NCBI GenBank assembly: GCA_963575745.1
Contig: CAUYUJ010011536.1
Coordinates: 139,343-181,842, forward strand
DNA length: 42,500 nt
Source of the DNA: Prorocentrum cordatum
Lineage: Eukaryota > Sar > Dinophyceae > Prorocentrales > Prorocentraceae
Reading direction: 5' to 3'
Position 1 is the first letter of the stretch, and the number at the start of each line of letters is the position of its first letter. Below are positions 1-9,059 of this stretch, in pieces. The position numbers and the translations under genes are program-made. Under the pieces are notes generated by a model. That model was not told the DNA's origin. It saw only the letters and a program-made list of their open reading frames with translations, and ran no database searches.

Positions 1-570
1 CCTCCGCCGGCGGAGGGCTGGCGGCAGCCGGCGGAAGGAGGCATGGGCCTCCCCAGAGATGGCAAGGTTTTTTGGTTCAGCCTTTCTGGGACCTGGAGAG
101 CTGCGGGCGGAAGGGTCCCGCCCATTTTCGGCCTCTGGTGCCCCTCGCTGGGCCCTGGGGCCGTCAAGAGACGACGCAGAACGTGGAGCCGGTCCCAGGG
201 AGAAGAAGTCGAGACCTCCTCCGGGGGTCCACCTGTTGAGAGTTTCACGACGTCTGAGGTCTGGGAATCGGGTCCGAGCAGATGGGGCCGAAGGATCGGC
301 GCCGCAACGCCGGTGCATCGGCGATGCGGCTCGGTGTGGAGCCCAGCTTTCTCCACGCTGGCGGCAATGCGGTACGGTGGGGGCGTTGGTTAAGGAACGT
401 GCACGGGAGGCATCAGACCCTGGAGGGTTCGTTATCTGATCAGGGCGGCGGCAATATCCACTGCCAATCCGCGATTGGAGTTCCACTGGCTTCCAGACCC
501 TGGATTCCTTATCCAATGCTTCCTTATCCTTGCGGAAGTCGATTCATGGAGAGAAAGCATGCTGCCAAGT
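1..570. other. GC-rich segment, no recognised gene; contains a dispersed sequence
   Basis: Several overlapping ORFs run through this GC-rich stretch, but none resembles a protein I recognise and codon use does not favour one frame. The part that can be supported is 272-367, which is clearly related to 32649-32748 in the same orientation (see that repeat entry). The rest has no repeats or splice-like signals that I can defend. Confidence 0.4.
272..367 (+). repeat. Dispersed ~95-bp sequence, copy 1
   Basis: This segment aligns with 32649-32748: both begin GTCCGAGCAG, share the core TGCGGCTCGGTGTG, and continue to CTCCACGC. Translated in matching frames the two read RRNAGASAMRLGV and RRSAEASAVRLGV, so similarity persists at the protein level. 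It may be a dispersed exon fragment or a piece of a mobile element; the sequence alone does not decide which. Confidence 0.6.
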
Positions 571-700
571 AATTTCCAGATGTCTAAGAGATGTTTCAAC
601 TATGTTTTGATTATGTTGAAATCATGTTTGAAACATTTTCAGAACATGTTTTACACATTTGAAGCACATTTGTAATTCAATGATAGGAATGTTAGAGTGT
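571..700. other. AT-rich island with an inverted repeat
   Basis: This is a short AT-rich block in otherwise GC-rich DNA. ATGTTTCAA near 592 and TTGAAACAT near 628 form a perfect 9-bp inverted repeat, and variants of ATGTTT/AACATG recur through the block. No coding sequence is seen. It could be an old element end or simply a cruciform-prone spacer. Confidence 0.4.
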
Positions 701-939
701 CAATTGTCATGGCATCCGCAACCTTAGCCGATGCTCCCACCGTGTGATGCTCCGACCCCATCCGCTCGGGCTCCATTTGGGAGGCCTCCACCCTCGTGGC
801 TCCTTGGGTGGAGCACGGGTCGGCTGGCGAGAGGGCGGTCTGTGGCGTACGACCGGCGGCCTGGGCGGAGCGGTCGGGCGACTGACGGCAGTCGCTTTTG
901 TAATTCGGGCTGCGCTGGCCAGGTGTTACATGAATGCCT

Positions 940-1571
940 GCCTGCTGCATTGGCTCCCACCGCCCTTTTCGTCCCTCCTCCCGCCTCCCTTCCCCGTCCC
1001 CCTTCCTCCTTCCTCTCCTGCCCCCTCATCCTCCCGCCTCCTCTTCCTTCTGCCTCCCCACCCCTCGCACCTCCACATTCTCCCTCTTTTCCCCGTTCTT
1101 GTCCTCACCTCTCTTGTTCACGGACCCTCTTTCTTCTCCTTGCAAAGATTACTCTTTCTGGTCTCTCGTCTCCACGCATCTCGCCTGCGCACTGCTGCCT
1201 GCGTCGCCGCCTCATTAGTTCGGAATGACTGTGTGCGAAATGCGCCCCGCCGCCCTTGCAAATTCAAGCTCTCGCCGTGCGACGTGGACGTCCTCCTCGC
1301 CGGCGCTCGCATTTACTCTAGCGTTGTCTGTGTGCGACGCCTCTGGGACCTGCAGACATGTCTGTGCTGTCTGCGTCGCCTCTGGAAACAATATGAAGAA
1401 ATCAGGCCCGAAGAGGGACATACATCCAAGCCCCCACCATTCACCAGTCTTACGCTGCAGCGTCGCGTCGTCTCCTCGACTACTCCACGTCTTCTCACCT
1501 TCCCCTTCCCTCCGTTTTCTCCTTGTCCTATTCACGCACCCTCTCTCTTGTCTCTCGTCTTTCCATCTCTT

Positions 1572-1611
<40 letters not shown>

Positions 1612-1707
1612 CCTTGCTTCCCTATTGTCTTCCCTCCCCCTTTCCCTGCGCCCTCCCCTTCCTCCTCCCCCGTTATCCTCTCTCTCTCTCTCCTCTCCCT
1701 CTCTCTC

Positions 1708-1708
<1 letters not shown>
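940..1708. repeat. Long pyrimidine-rich tract with (CT)n
   Basis: The plus strand is dominated by C and T, including an uninterrupted CT run near 1577-1610 and another near 1678-1706. Long ORFs cross it but translate to Ser/Pro/Leu-rich low-complexity sequence, the expected artefact. No gene is supported. Confidence 0.8.

Positions 1709-1770
<62 letters not shown>
1709..1770. repeat. Poly-T run (62 T)
   Basis: An uninterrupted run of T directly follows the CT tract. A short (CT)n and a (TA)n (about 1802-1819) follow it. It could be the poly(A) end of something inserted on the minus strand, but no coding remnant is visible next to it. Confidence 0.9.
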
Positions 1771-1771
<1 letters not shown>

Positions 1772-2104
1772 TTTTGTTCTCTCTCTCTCTCTCTCTCTCT
1801 ACATATATATATATATATGCCTTTATCCGTCTCTTTCTCCCTCCATCCACATCCTTCTTCCTTCCTCCTTGTACCCCCCTACTTCTCATCCCCCCTCCCC
1901 CAGAAAATTCTGAAGCCCTTCACCGCCCTAAAACTCACTGAAACCTCCTCTCCTCTGGATCCCTCTCCTCCCGCTCTCCCTCTCCTCGCCGTCGTTGCAG
2001 GTCCCCGGAGGTCCCCAGAGGTCCTTTAAGGCCTCTGGAGGCTACCGTGGCGTTCTGAGCCCCCCCCCAAGGGGGCCCTGAACGTCCGAAAACCTTTGCG
2101 GGTT

Positions 2105-2313
2105 CCCCTGCACAGGTCTCCTGCCCCTCCTTTCCTCCTTCCCTCCCTCCCTCCTCCCTCTCTTCTCCCTCCTCCATCCCTCCACTTCCTCCCTCCTCCC
2201 TCTTTCCTCCTCGTCCTCCTCGTCCTCCTCCTCCTCGTCCTCCTTCTCCTCCTTCTCCTCCTCCTCCTCCTCCTCCTCCTCCTCCTCCTATTCCTCCTCC
2301 TACTCCTCCTGCT
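2105..2313. repeat. (CCT)n / pyrimidine tract
   Basis: An imperfect CCT/CTC tract ends in CTGCTCCAAG, immediately before an exon-like segment. It could act as the polypyrimidine tract of a 3' splice site. Confidence 0.8.
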
Positions 2314-2318
2314 CCAAG

Positions 2319-2430
2319 GACGTCCTAGATTGGGGCGTGGAGAAGCTCACGGCGCTGCCGGGCTCCGACAAGCAGTACCTCCCCAACCTCAAGGACCTCG
2401 AGGCGGGCAGCCACTCCCTTTGGGGAGCCA
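2319..2430 (+). CDS. Candidate internal exon, unknown protein
   Basis: After the pyrimidine tract and a CCAAG acceptor (AG at 2317-2318), a 112-base segment reads DVLDWGVEKLTALPG, then SDKQYLPNLKDLEAG and SHSLWG, with almost every third base G or C. This balanced composition is unlike the low-complexity flanks. A GT at 2431-2432 would be the donor, placing a GTC microsatellite at the start of the intron. I do not recognise the protein. No partner exon can be joined with confidence, so this may be an orphan exon or a fragment. Confidence 0.4.
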
Positions 2431-2432
2431 GT

Positions 2433-2434
2433 CG

Positions 2435-2465
<31 letters not shown>

Positions 2466-2516
2466 GCTGGTGGTGGTCGTTGCCTTTGCTTCGGTGTCGG
2501 TGTCGCCGTTGTAGTT

Positions 2517-2575
<59 letters not shown>

Positions 2576-2583
2576 TGTGGTCG

Positions 2584-2650
<67 letters not shown>

Positions 2651-2682
2651 GGTCGCCGTCGGCGTCGTCGTCGTCGTCGCCG

Positions 2683-2726
<44 letters not shown>

Positions 2727-2733
2727 TTCATCT

Positions 2734-2795
<62 letters not shown>

Positions 2796-2820
2796 CTTGT
2801 CGTTGTCGTTGTCGTCGTCA
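2433..2820. repeat. (GTC)n microsatellite
   Basis: Mostly perfect GTC triplets, densest at 2515-2772, with occasional GTT, GCC and CTT variants. All six frames are open through it (poly-Ser, Val, Arg, Thr, Asp), so the long ORFs here are artefacts. Confidence 0.95.
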
Positions 2821-2924
2821 GAGGTGAAGGGGTAGGGAGGAGCAAGATGGGGACGTATGTCGTTTGTTTTTGAGTTTCTGCATGGCTTGCGTGGGCTTCA
2901 GTGGCTCTCAGAAGTCCTAGGAGT

Positions 2925-3130
2925 GAGGGCGAGGAGGGAGGAGGAGGTGGAGGAGAGGGAGGAGGAGGACGGAGCAGGAAGATAAGAGGAGGAGAAGGAG
3001 GACGGTGAGGATCACGATGACGATGACGACGAAGACGACGAAGCTGCTGCTGCTGGGCGTCGGCGTCGGTGCCGCCGTTGTCGTCGTTGTCGTCATCGTC
3101 GTCGTCGTCGTTGTTGTCGCCGTCATCGTT
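2925..3130. repeat. Purine-rich tract followed by short GAC/GTC tracts
   Basis: GGAGGA-rich DNA passes into ACGATGACGACG-type triplets and then GTCGTC triplets, giving a weakly self-complementary GAC/GTC arrangement at about 3010-3125. Nothing coding is supported. Confidence 0.7.
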
Positions 3131-3165
3131 TCCTCCCTCCCCATCTTCTTCCTGGTGTCAGTCAG

Positions 3166-3399
3166 GGCGACCGACGGTGCTTACACAGAGAGCCCCGCTG
3201 CAATGGCAGCTGGGGCCACCAGATGAGGCAGAACGAAGTGGATCAACATGCTCGGTATTGCACGCGATGCAGGAAGAGACCTGAGACCGCTTGCGCGAGC
3301 GGCTACGACGCCCGAAACGCGATCGTACTGTACTGTTCAAGGGCCAGCTGGTGTACGAAGGAAACTAGGCACGGCTGGGCCACTTTCGCTTTGCAGTGA
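3166..3399 (+). CDS. Candidate exon, small Cys-rich (zinc-binding-like) protein fragment
   Basis: A pyrimidine stretch (TTTCCTCCCTCC...) and tandem CAG signals (AG at 3164-3165) precede an open frame of 77 residues ending at TGA 3397-3399. It contains CNGSWGHQMRQNEVDQHARY, followed directly by CTRCRKRPE, with further cysteines downstream (LYC, SWC). The CxxC pair and spaced cysteines suggest a small zinc-binding module, of a kind common in repetitive dinoflagellate proteins. A related HARYCTRC-like stretch ([10 protein letters not shown]) occurs at about 29430-29463. No N-terminus, partner exon or named family can be assigned. Confidence 0.35.
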   Translation, partial: GDRRCLHREPRCNGSWGHQMRQNEVDQHARYCTRCRKRPETACASGYDARNAIVLYCSRASWCTKETRHGWATFALQ

Positions 3400-3904
3400 G
3401 GTGGAGGTCTTCGCAAGCTGGCGAGCCCTTCCCCCAATGTCGGAGGCCTAGAGGTTGGCACCAACACCAATTTCGGTGGTTGCCTTCAGCAAGGGAAGAT
3501 GATCCCGACCTCGGTGATGGCGGCACTATTCGGGCTTCCCAGGTAGACTGAAGATCACCACAGGCACCGACATCTAAGATCATTTCCCCTGGTGGAGACA
3601 AGCCCGCTGTGCTGGTGTTGGTGCCAATCTGCAGTCCTCCGAGGACGGCGTCGGGGGCCCAGAGCAGCGATTATTTGTTCTACTGCTGGGGTCGGACGTG
3701 CGCCCAGCGCGATTCGCTCCCGGAGCACCCCACCGCTTGCTGACCGGCGTCGGACTATCTTGGACCAATTGGCGCCCACGGGCGTCAAAAGCGTGCCCAG
3801 CGTGACGCGGAGGAAAGGCTCGGCGGGCACTTGCCCACACCCGCAGCGAGCTTGCTGGCTGATCTTCCTCGATAAGGGGAACGAAGAATGATATAAACTC
3901 AAAA
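3400..3904. other. No recognised feature
   Basis: Mixed-composition DNA with overlapping ORFs on both strands, none recognisable. No microsatellite or repeat relationship to the rest of the window was noticed. Confidence 0.4.
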
Positions 3905-4042
3905 ACTCGGAGGTCCGCGCGGATTTCTCGGATCGGCGCTGGAGCCCCCTCCCTTGGCGAGCGGAGCGCGCCAGGGGTGGTGCCGGAGGTGCCGCCCAGG
4001 GGGTCCGGCGCGGATCCGAGAGACCCGCGCGGACCTCCGAGT
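3905..4042. mobile_element. GC-rich fold-back (MITE-like) element, copy A
   Basis: The left arm 3905-3943 and right arm 4004-4042 are inverted complements at about 35 of 39 positions (outer ends ACTCGGAGGTCCGCGCGG and its complement). The ~60-bp centre is also related to that of copy B at 10740-10865, sharing GCGCGCCAGG and GGTCC-GCGC. No ORF of its own is needed to explain it. Two copies with the same arms and centre point to a non-autonomous element or a folded structural RNA-like unit. Confidence 0.7.
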
Positions 4043-4755
4043 CCTTCTGCTCATGCCATCCTCCGTTCCCCATGCTCGAGCCTGGAGCCTGAGCCGCCGA
4101 GGCCTGTCGGCGAGGCACGACGGCGGCACGATGAGGATGCACGGGCCTTGGAAGGTCGTTTCGAAGCTTTTCGAGCGGGGCGCGGCCAACGAAACCTGTC
4201 AAGGATGGACCGAGGAGGCCAGGATGCGAGAGCACCCTTGGGAAAATTGCCAACCCCTACTGTGCAGGTTGATTGTAGCGGGCCCCAGGGATCTTCGCCT
4301 CCGGCTCCTGTCCAAGGCGTTCCTTTTTCTGTGCAAGCTCCTCGGCACCGCCTGCACCCTGGTCCGCCCTCCGGCCGCTTGAGGCCCCGCCCGCCTGTGC
4401 CCTGTCTCCCCAATTAGAGCTGTGCGTAGCCCGCCTAGCTTTTACCGGAAGAGGTTCGCTCTCGCCCCGCAGACCAAAAACTGCAGCGGGCCCCAGGACG
4501 ATCACAAACAGGGCTCGTGGAGCCTGAGCCGCTTCCTCCCGCAGCTCCCGGCGGGCACGATGGCCAGGCCGGTGGGCGGAGCCCGGCGTGCGCCCTGCCG
4601 CGGCGCCGGCCTCGGCGCCGCGGTGCCCGGCGGGCGCCCCCCGCCGCCCAGCGGGCCTCGCGGAGGGGGCGCCGGCAGCGCGGGCGCGCCGCGGAGGCCA
4701 CGCCCGCCGGGGGCTGCCAGCGGCGAGTGCGGCGGGGGCCGCCTGTTGCGGCCAG
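4043..4755. other. GC-rich segment, no recognised gene
   Basis: Both strands are open in several frames because GC content is high. Some stretches (for example RHDEDARALEGRFEAFRAG read on plus at about 4110-4170) look protein-like, but no domain, splice pair or repeat supports a gene. Confidence 0.3.
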
Positions 4756-4895
4756 GTGCAAGGAGGGGGGGGCAGCGGGGGGAGGGGGGAAGGCTTCTCA
4801 GAAGCGCCCCGGCTTCTCAGAAGGCGCGGGCCTCTCCAGAGAGATGCAAGGCCCGCGGTTTCTCATGAGCAGCCTCCTTCTAAGGAGGCTGGCCG
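4756..4895. repeat. CTTCTCAGAAGG palindrome cluster 1
   Basis: A G-rich run is followed by repeated short palindromes: GGCTTCTCAGAAGCG, GGCTTCTCAGAAGGCG, CCTCTCCAGAGAG and CTCCTTCTAAGGAGG. The same arrangement (G-run, then CTTCTCAGAAGG hairpins) recurs at 16320-16400 and 16975-17022. Confidence 0.6.
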
Positions 4896-5404
4896 CCTCC
4901 CCCTACCCCCCCCTGTGCGCGCCGCCAACCGTTTGCAGCGCGCCCGATTCGTTTTCTCACTAGCTTGGGATGCTGCGTGAGCTTGCCTATCGCAGGTGGG
5001 TTTGTCTGCTTTCCGGGTTCGCACGGCGACCTTTCGGTTCGCATGGCTGCTGCCCCGTTCAAAAACAAACAGCTGGCGGGGGCGCTGCGTTCGGTGCGAC
5101 GCTCGGGAGGTTTGTCTCGAAGGGTCTCGCTGTCGTGGGGTACTGGCGCACCAGGTGAAGCGTTTAAGGAACGGCTTCGGCCTCGAGGAATCGACGGAGT
5201 TGTTATTTCTTCCCCAGCGGAAGGCCGGCGGAAACCGGCGGGAGTAAAACGAGGCTACCTAGCACCCCGCAGTTGCGGATAAGAGTGAGGGGGCGGCGGG
5301 GGCGTCGGCAGTCTGCGAGGCTCAGAAAAAAAACGCCGCAGGCTGCTAACTTTCACACATCATACAACGAGACCGCCGCAGGCGCCCGTTTATTCGTTAA
5401 ATCA
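4896..5404. other. No recognised feature
   Basis: Moderately GC-rich sequence with short unrelated ORFs. A proline-poor, serine/arginine-rich frame at 4965-5282 has no recognisable motif. Confidence 0.3.
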
Positions 5405-5802
5405 ATGTGGGTGGGCGGGTCGCAGGTGGGTCGCGGAGGGTTGCGGGTGGGTCGCGGGCCGGGTCGCTGTGGGTGGGTCGCGGGTGTGTCGCGGGTGTGG
5501 GTCGCGGGTGGGTGTGCGGGGTGGGTCGCGCGGGTGGGTCGTGGGTCGCGGGCCGGGTCGCGGGTGGGTTGCGGGTGGGTCGCGGGTGGGACGCGGGATG
5601 GTTCGCGAGTGGGTCGCGAGTGGGACGTCGGGTGGGTCGCGAGTGGGTCGCGGGTGGGTCGCGGGTGGGTCGCGGGTGGGTCGCGGGTGGATCGCGGGCG
5701 GGTCGCGGGTGGGTCGCGGGTGGGTCGCGGGATGGTTCGCGGGGTGTGTCCCAGGTGGGTCGCGGGTGGGTCGCGGGTGGGTCGCGGATGGGTCGCGGGG
5801 GG
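5405..5802. repeat. 11-bp G-rich minisatellite, unit GGGTGGGTCGC
   Basis: About 36 tandem, partly degenerate copies of GGGTGGGTCGC (variants with GGATGGTTCGC, GAGTGGGTCGC, GGGCCGGGTCGC). Because 11 is not a multiple of three, every frame encodes the same 11-residue period (GSRVGRGWVAG), which explains the long overlapping ORFs on both strands. Runs of three Gs every few bases make the plus strand a good G-quadruplex former. Confidence 0.95.
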
Positions 5803-5807
5803 GACGA

Positions 5808-5852
5808 CCACAACAACAACGCAAGGCAACAACAGCAACAACAACAAGCAGA
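5808..5852. repeat. Short (CAA)n-like tract
   Basis: ACAACAACAACGCAAGGCAACAACAGCAACAACAACAA directly follows the G-rich minisatellite. It is complementary in kind to the GTT tracts at 21,500-23,900. Confidence 0.8.
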
Positions 5853-6258
5853 GTCCGCTCTGCGGAGCCCTTTTGCAGCCGCGCACCCATGGACAGTGAA
5901 TGACCGTTCGGCCCGCTCACTCTGACCTCCTCTGGCGGAAGCTGACGGAAGCAAACAAATGCCCCCCCCCTCCCCCCCAAGAGGTGACTTTTTTTTGGGG
6001 GGGGTTCAGGGTTTCTGGACCACCTCAGGCGGAGCCCAGCCCCTCGCTCGGAGGGGCGCGGAGCCGCGCTGCCCTATCTGTGGCTCGCTCGTCCCTTCCT
6101 CCCTGTGACCCTTGTCCTCTTCCCACCCCTCCCTTCCTCCCACGCCTCGCTCCTTTCATCCTTCTCCTCTTTCTTTGCCCCTGCTCTTCCCCCCGCTCCC
6201 TGCCCCACCCCTCGTTCCTCCCCTTCCCCCCGTGGACTTTCGAGGCCAACCATCCACG
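5853..6258. other. No gene; pyrimidine-rich upstream of a small ORF
   Basis: After a mixed stretch with C and T homopolymers (about 5960-6005), 6070-6240 is pyrimidine-rich. No coding sequence is recognised. Confidence 0.4.
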
Positions 6259-6393
6259 ATGCAGAGTCCCGGGGGCCAGCCGGGACCGGCCGAACCGCGC
6301 TGGCCGGGCGCCCGCCTGGGCCTGCTGATGTCCTGGCGCGTGCTCACGCACTGCGCAGGCAGCCGGCTGCTGCACTCGTTCGGGAAGTCGTGA
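6259..6393 (+). CDS. Possible small ORF or exon (44 aa)
   Basis: ATG at 6259 opens a frame ending at TGA 6391-6393 and reads MQSPGGQPGPAEPRWPGARL, followed by GLLMSWRVLTHC. Third positions are nearly all G or C. A long pyrimidine tract lies just upstream. It matches no family I know, and the frame on the opposite strand is also open, so this is only a possibility. Confidence 0.2.
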   Translation: MQSPGGQPGPAEPRWPGARLGLLMSWRVLTHCAGSRLLHSFGKS

Positions 6394-6720
6394 CTGCGGC
6401 TAGCCAGGCTTGCAAAAATCGAAGCCTGACGTCGACCCCAACGTGGAGTGCTCACGTATCGCCGCACGCCCTGCGCGGCCCGCCCCGACTGTGTGGCAAC
6501 AGACGCTAACAATAGCAGCAACAATGTTGGCAATGCGACAGGATGAACGACGGCACCATCAACGCGGGGCGGGCGGGTAGACCCCAGCAGCATCCAAAAG
6601 CGCAATTCCCAGGATAATGTCACCATCCCCTTCAACGCTGAAGCACACCTGGGGGCAACGGTCCTCCTCCCCTCCCCCCTCTCCTCCCCGTCCCCGCCCC
6701 GACTGGCGCCTGGTCCTCAG
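6394..6720. other. No gene; pyrimidine-rich end
   Basis: Nothing is recognised until a strong C/T tract at about 6660-6715 ending in GGTCCTCAG, which would serve as a 3' splice site for the next segment. Confidence 0.4.
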
Positions 6721-6840
6721 GCCGAGGACGACGCGGACAACATGACGTGCGGCGCAAACGGCACGAACTGCACCAACAAGACGGTCGCCGACATCAGCGC
6801 AGAGGAGGACTCGTCGTCGTCTCAGCTGCGCAAGAGTGGC
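6721..6840 (+). CDS. Candidate exon, unknown, Asn/Thr-rich
   Basis: Following the CCTCAG acceptor (AG at 6719-6720), the frame reads AEDDADNMTCGANGTNCTNK, then TVADISAEEDSSSS. It contains three consecutive N-glycosylation-type sequons (NGT, NCT, NKT) and an acidic end. The composition differs from the microsatellite-derived ORFs nearby. The 3' end of the exon is uncertain; a GT near 6835 is one possibility. No family is recognised. Confidence 0.3.
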
Positions 6841-6953
6841 CATTCGCCAGCGCGGCCTCCGGTGTGCCGCTTTCGGGGGGAGAGGGGGGGCCGCCTCCAA
6901 GTCACGCGAGCCTCTGCCGTCTCACGCACCTTTCTTAGGGCCACTCTTGCGTT
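6828..6953. repeat. 13-bp inverted repeat pair CGCAAGAGTGGCC / GGCCACTCTTGCG
   Basis: A perfect 13-bp inverted repeat encloses about 100 bp, directly before the GTC microsatellite. The right arm belongs to a short motif (GGGCCACTCYTGCGT) also seen at 16064-16087 and, diverged, at 42394-42416. Confidence 0.5.
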
Positions 6954-6958
6954 TAGCA

Positions 6959-6959
6959 G

Positions 6960-7021
<62 letters not shown>
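6959..7021. repeat. (GTC)21 microsatellite
   Basis: Perfect tandem TCG/GTC triplets. Confidence 0.95.
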
Positions 7022-7022
<1 letters not shown>

Positions 7023-7162
7023 TCCAGTGGCGACTCGAGCTAGATGTTTCTTGCTGTTCTCAGGCTCCGGGGGGCCGTCCAAGCTGTTCCCAGGGAAGGG
7101 TCGACAGCTCCAGGGATAAGCAGTGTGAAGAAAGACGAGTCGCGGGATGCCCGGGTACGAGG

Positions 7163-7335
7163 AGGAGGTAAATGAGGATGAGGAGGAGGAGGAGGAGGAG
7201 GAGGAGGAGGAGGAGGAGGAGGAGGAGGAGGAGGAGGAGGAGGAGGAGGGAAGGAGGAGGGTCAAGAAGAGTGGGGGGAGGGAGGGGCGCAGGGGTGGGG
7301 AGGAGGAGAAGGAGGAGGAGGAGGAGGAGGATAAT
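7163..7335. repeat. (GAG)n microsatellite
   Basis: Nearly perfect GAG at 7179-7247, then imperfect purine triplets to 7335. Poly-Glu, poly-Arg and poly-Gly ORFs here are artefacts. Confidence 0.95.
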
Positions 7336-7354
7336 GAGGACGAGGACTAGAACG

Positions 7355-7583
7355 AGGATTCGGATGATGATGCTGATGATGCTGATGATGCTGATGATGA
7401 CGATGATGATGTTGCTGCTGATGATGATACTGATGCTGATGATGAGAATGATGATGGTTGCTGTGATTATGCTGATGATGATGTTGATGATGATGGTGCT
7501 GATGATGATGACGCTGATGACATGGCTGCAACTATGATGCTGCTGATTATAGTAAGTCTGCTGCTGATGCTGCGGATGATGAT

Positions 7584-7626
<43 letters not shown>

Positions 7627-8125
7627 CTGATGCTTCTGAAGCTGCAGTTGATGACAACAGCGATGATGATTGATGCTGTCGCTGATGATGGTGATGGTGA
7701 GCGTGAGCATGATGCTGTTGTTGTTGTTGTTGATGCTGATGGTTGTGGTGATGATGACGATTATGTGGCTAATGATGTTGACGATGATTGTGCTGATGGG
7801 CGTGATGCGGCTGTTTGTATTCATGTTAACGAGGATCATCTCGATGATGGTCATGATGATGATGATTATGATGATGATGATGATGATGATGATGGTGATG
7901 GTGATGATGATGATGATGCCGATGATGAAGATGCTGCTGATGCTGATGATGATGAGGATGGTGATGATGATGATGATGATGATGAGGAGGAGGAGGAGGA
8001 GGAGGAGGAGGAGGAGGATGATGATGATGATGATGATGATGACGACGATATGATGATAATGCTGATGTTGAGTCTGATGATGCTGCTGCTGAGGAGGAGG
8101 AGGAGGAGAAGGATGATGAAGATGA
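7355..8125. repeat. Long (GAT)n / (GCTGAT)n tract with embedded GAG blocks
   Basis: About 770 bp of GATGAT and GCTGAT triplet variants, interrupted by GAG blocks at about 7984-8018 and 8091-8110. The 517-residue minus-strand ORF spanning it is poly-Ile/Leu/His low-complexity and is not a gene. Confidence 0.95.
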
Positions 8126-9059
8126 TGATGGTACTGCGCCGATCCGAAAGTTTTCCGGATTTCGCCACCGTGCTCGCCGCGGCCATCTGGGGTGGCGCGC
8201 GCAGGATAAGACTCGCGGGGCCCGAAGGCGGATGGGGGCGATGTCGCTAGGGCAGAGTCGGCGCGCCGATGGGCAGGCCAGCACCCCGTTTGGTCGGAGG
8301 GGCCCAGTACAATGCAAGGGCCCGCCCGGGGTCGCAGGATTGGGTTCCCCTTCCCAAGCGGTGTACTGACCCGAAAATGAGCAAACGGCATAGGACTTCC
8401 TCGAATGTGACGACCCGAAAAGTTTACCGGCCGACCTGAAAGTGGCCACATCCCATGAGACTTGTACCCCAAAAAATCCAGGTCCGGCTCGAAAGACCCG
8501 AAAATTTGCAAACCGCCTAGGACTCTTTGCAAAAAACGTCGTTCTCGAGGTCTTCGGGCCGGCCCACTCCGAAGAAACCGAACATGAGCAAACCGCTTAG
8601 AACTTCCGATCAAAAGCGGTTCCTCGGTGGTTCCGGGCCTCGTCCGAAGGGGCTGCCGATGGGCAGACCGCTCAGGACTTCCTGCGCAAGAAAAGGTTTC
8701 CCGGGTGAGCCATTGTCAACGGGAACGCGCCCCGCGCGGGATCGGGGTTCGCACGGGGGCGCGGCTGCTCTCGCCTGTCCAGAGGGCATGCAGTGCCGCG
8801 CCCTTCCAGCGTAGCGTTTGCGTTGCATTCGCGCGGCGCCGTGCCTCTCAAATCGGAATAAACTTTCGGAGCGCCGATGTAAGGAGGAGGTGGGACGCAG
8901 GCCGCGGACGGTCACTCATGTGAATTCGACACGACATGGGACCCCCCCAGGATCCCATCCTTAGCGTAGGCCGAACCTGGGTTTAACCCCAAGCTCTGCT
9001 CGCGCCGACCTGGGTCCAGGGAGCCCGCCTCCAGGTCGAAGGCGGCGTCCCTGGCGTGT
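8126..9059. repeat. Degenerate repeats around ATGAGCAAACCGCYTAGGAC; otherwise no gene
   Basis: Four related copies of a short motif occur at irregular spacing: ATGAGCAAACGGCATAGGAC (8377), TTTGCAAACCGCCTAGGAC (about 8505), ATGAGCAAACCGCTTAGAAC (8584) and ATGGGCAGACCGCTCAGGAC (about 8658). GACCCGAAAA-type words lie between them. The remainder to 9059 shows no gene; it would be the 3' flank of the minus-strand coding region that ends at 9060. Confidence 0.5.

Noticed and set aside
7060-8613. 517-residue minus-strand ORF, and comparable ORFs at 14878-16641 and 12377-13282
   Set aside because: They are translations of GAT, GAG or ATC microsatellites (poly-Ile, Leu, Ser, His); all frames stay open there and no domain is present.
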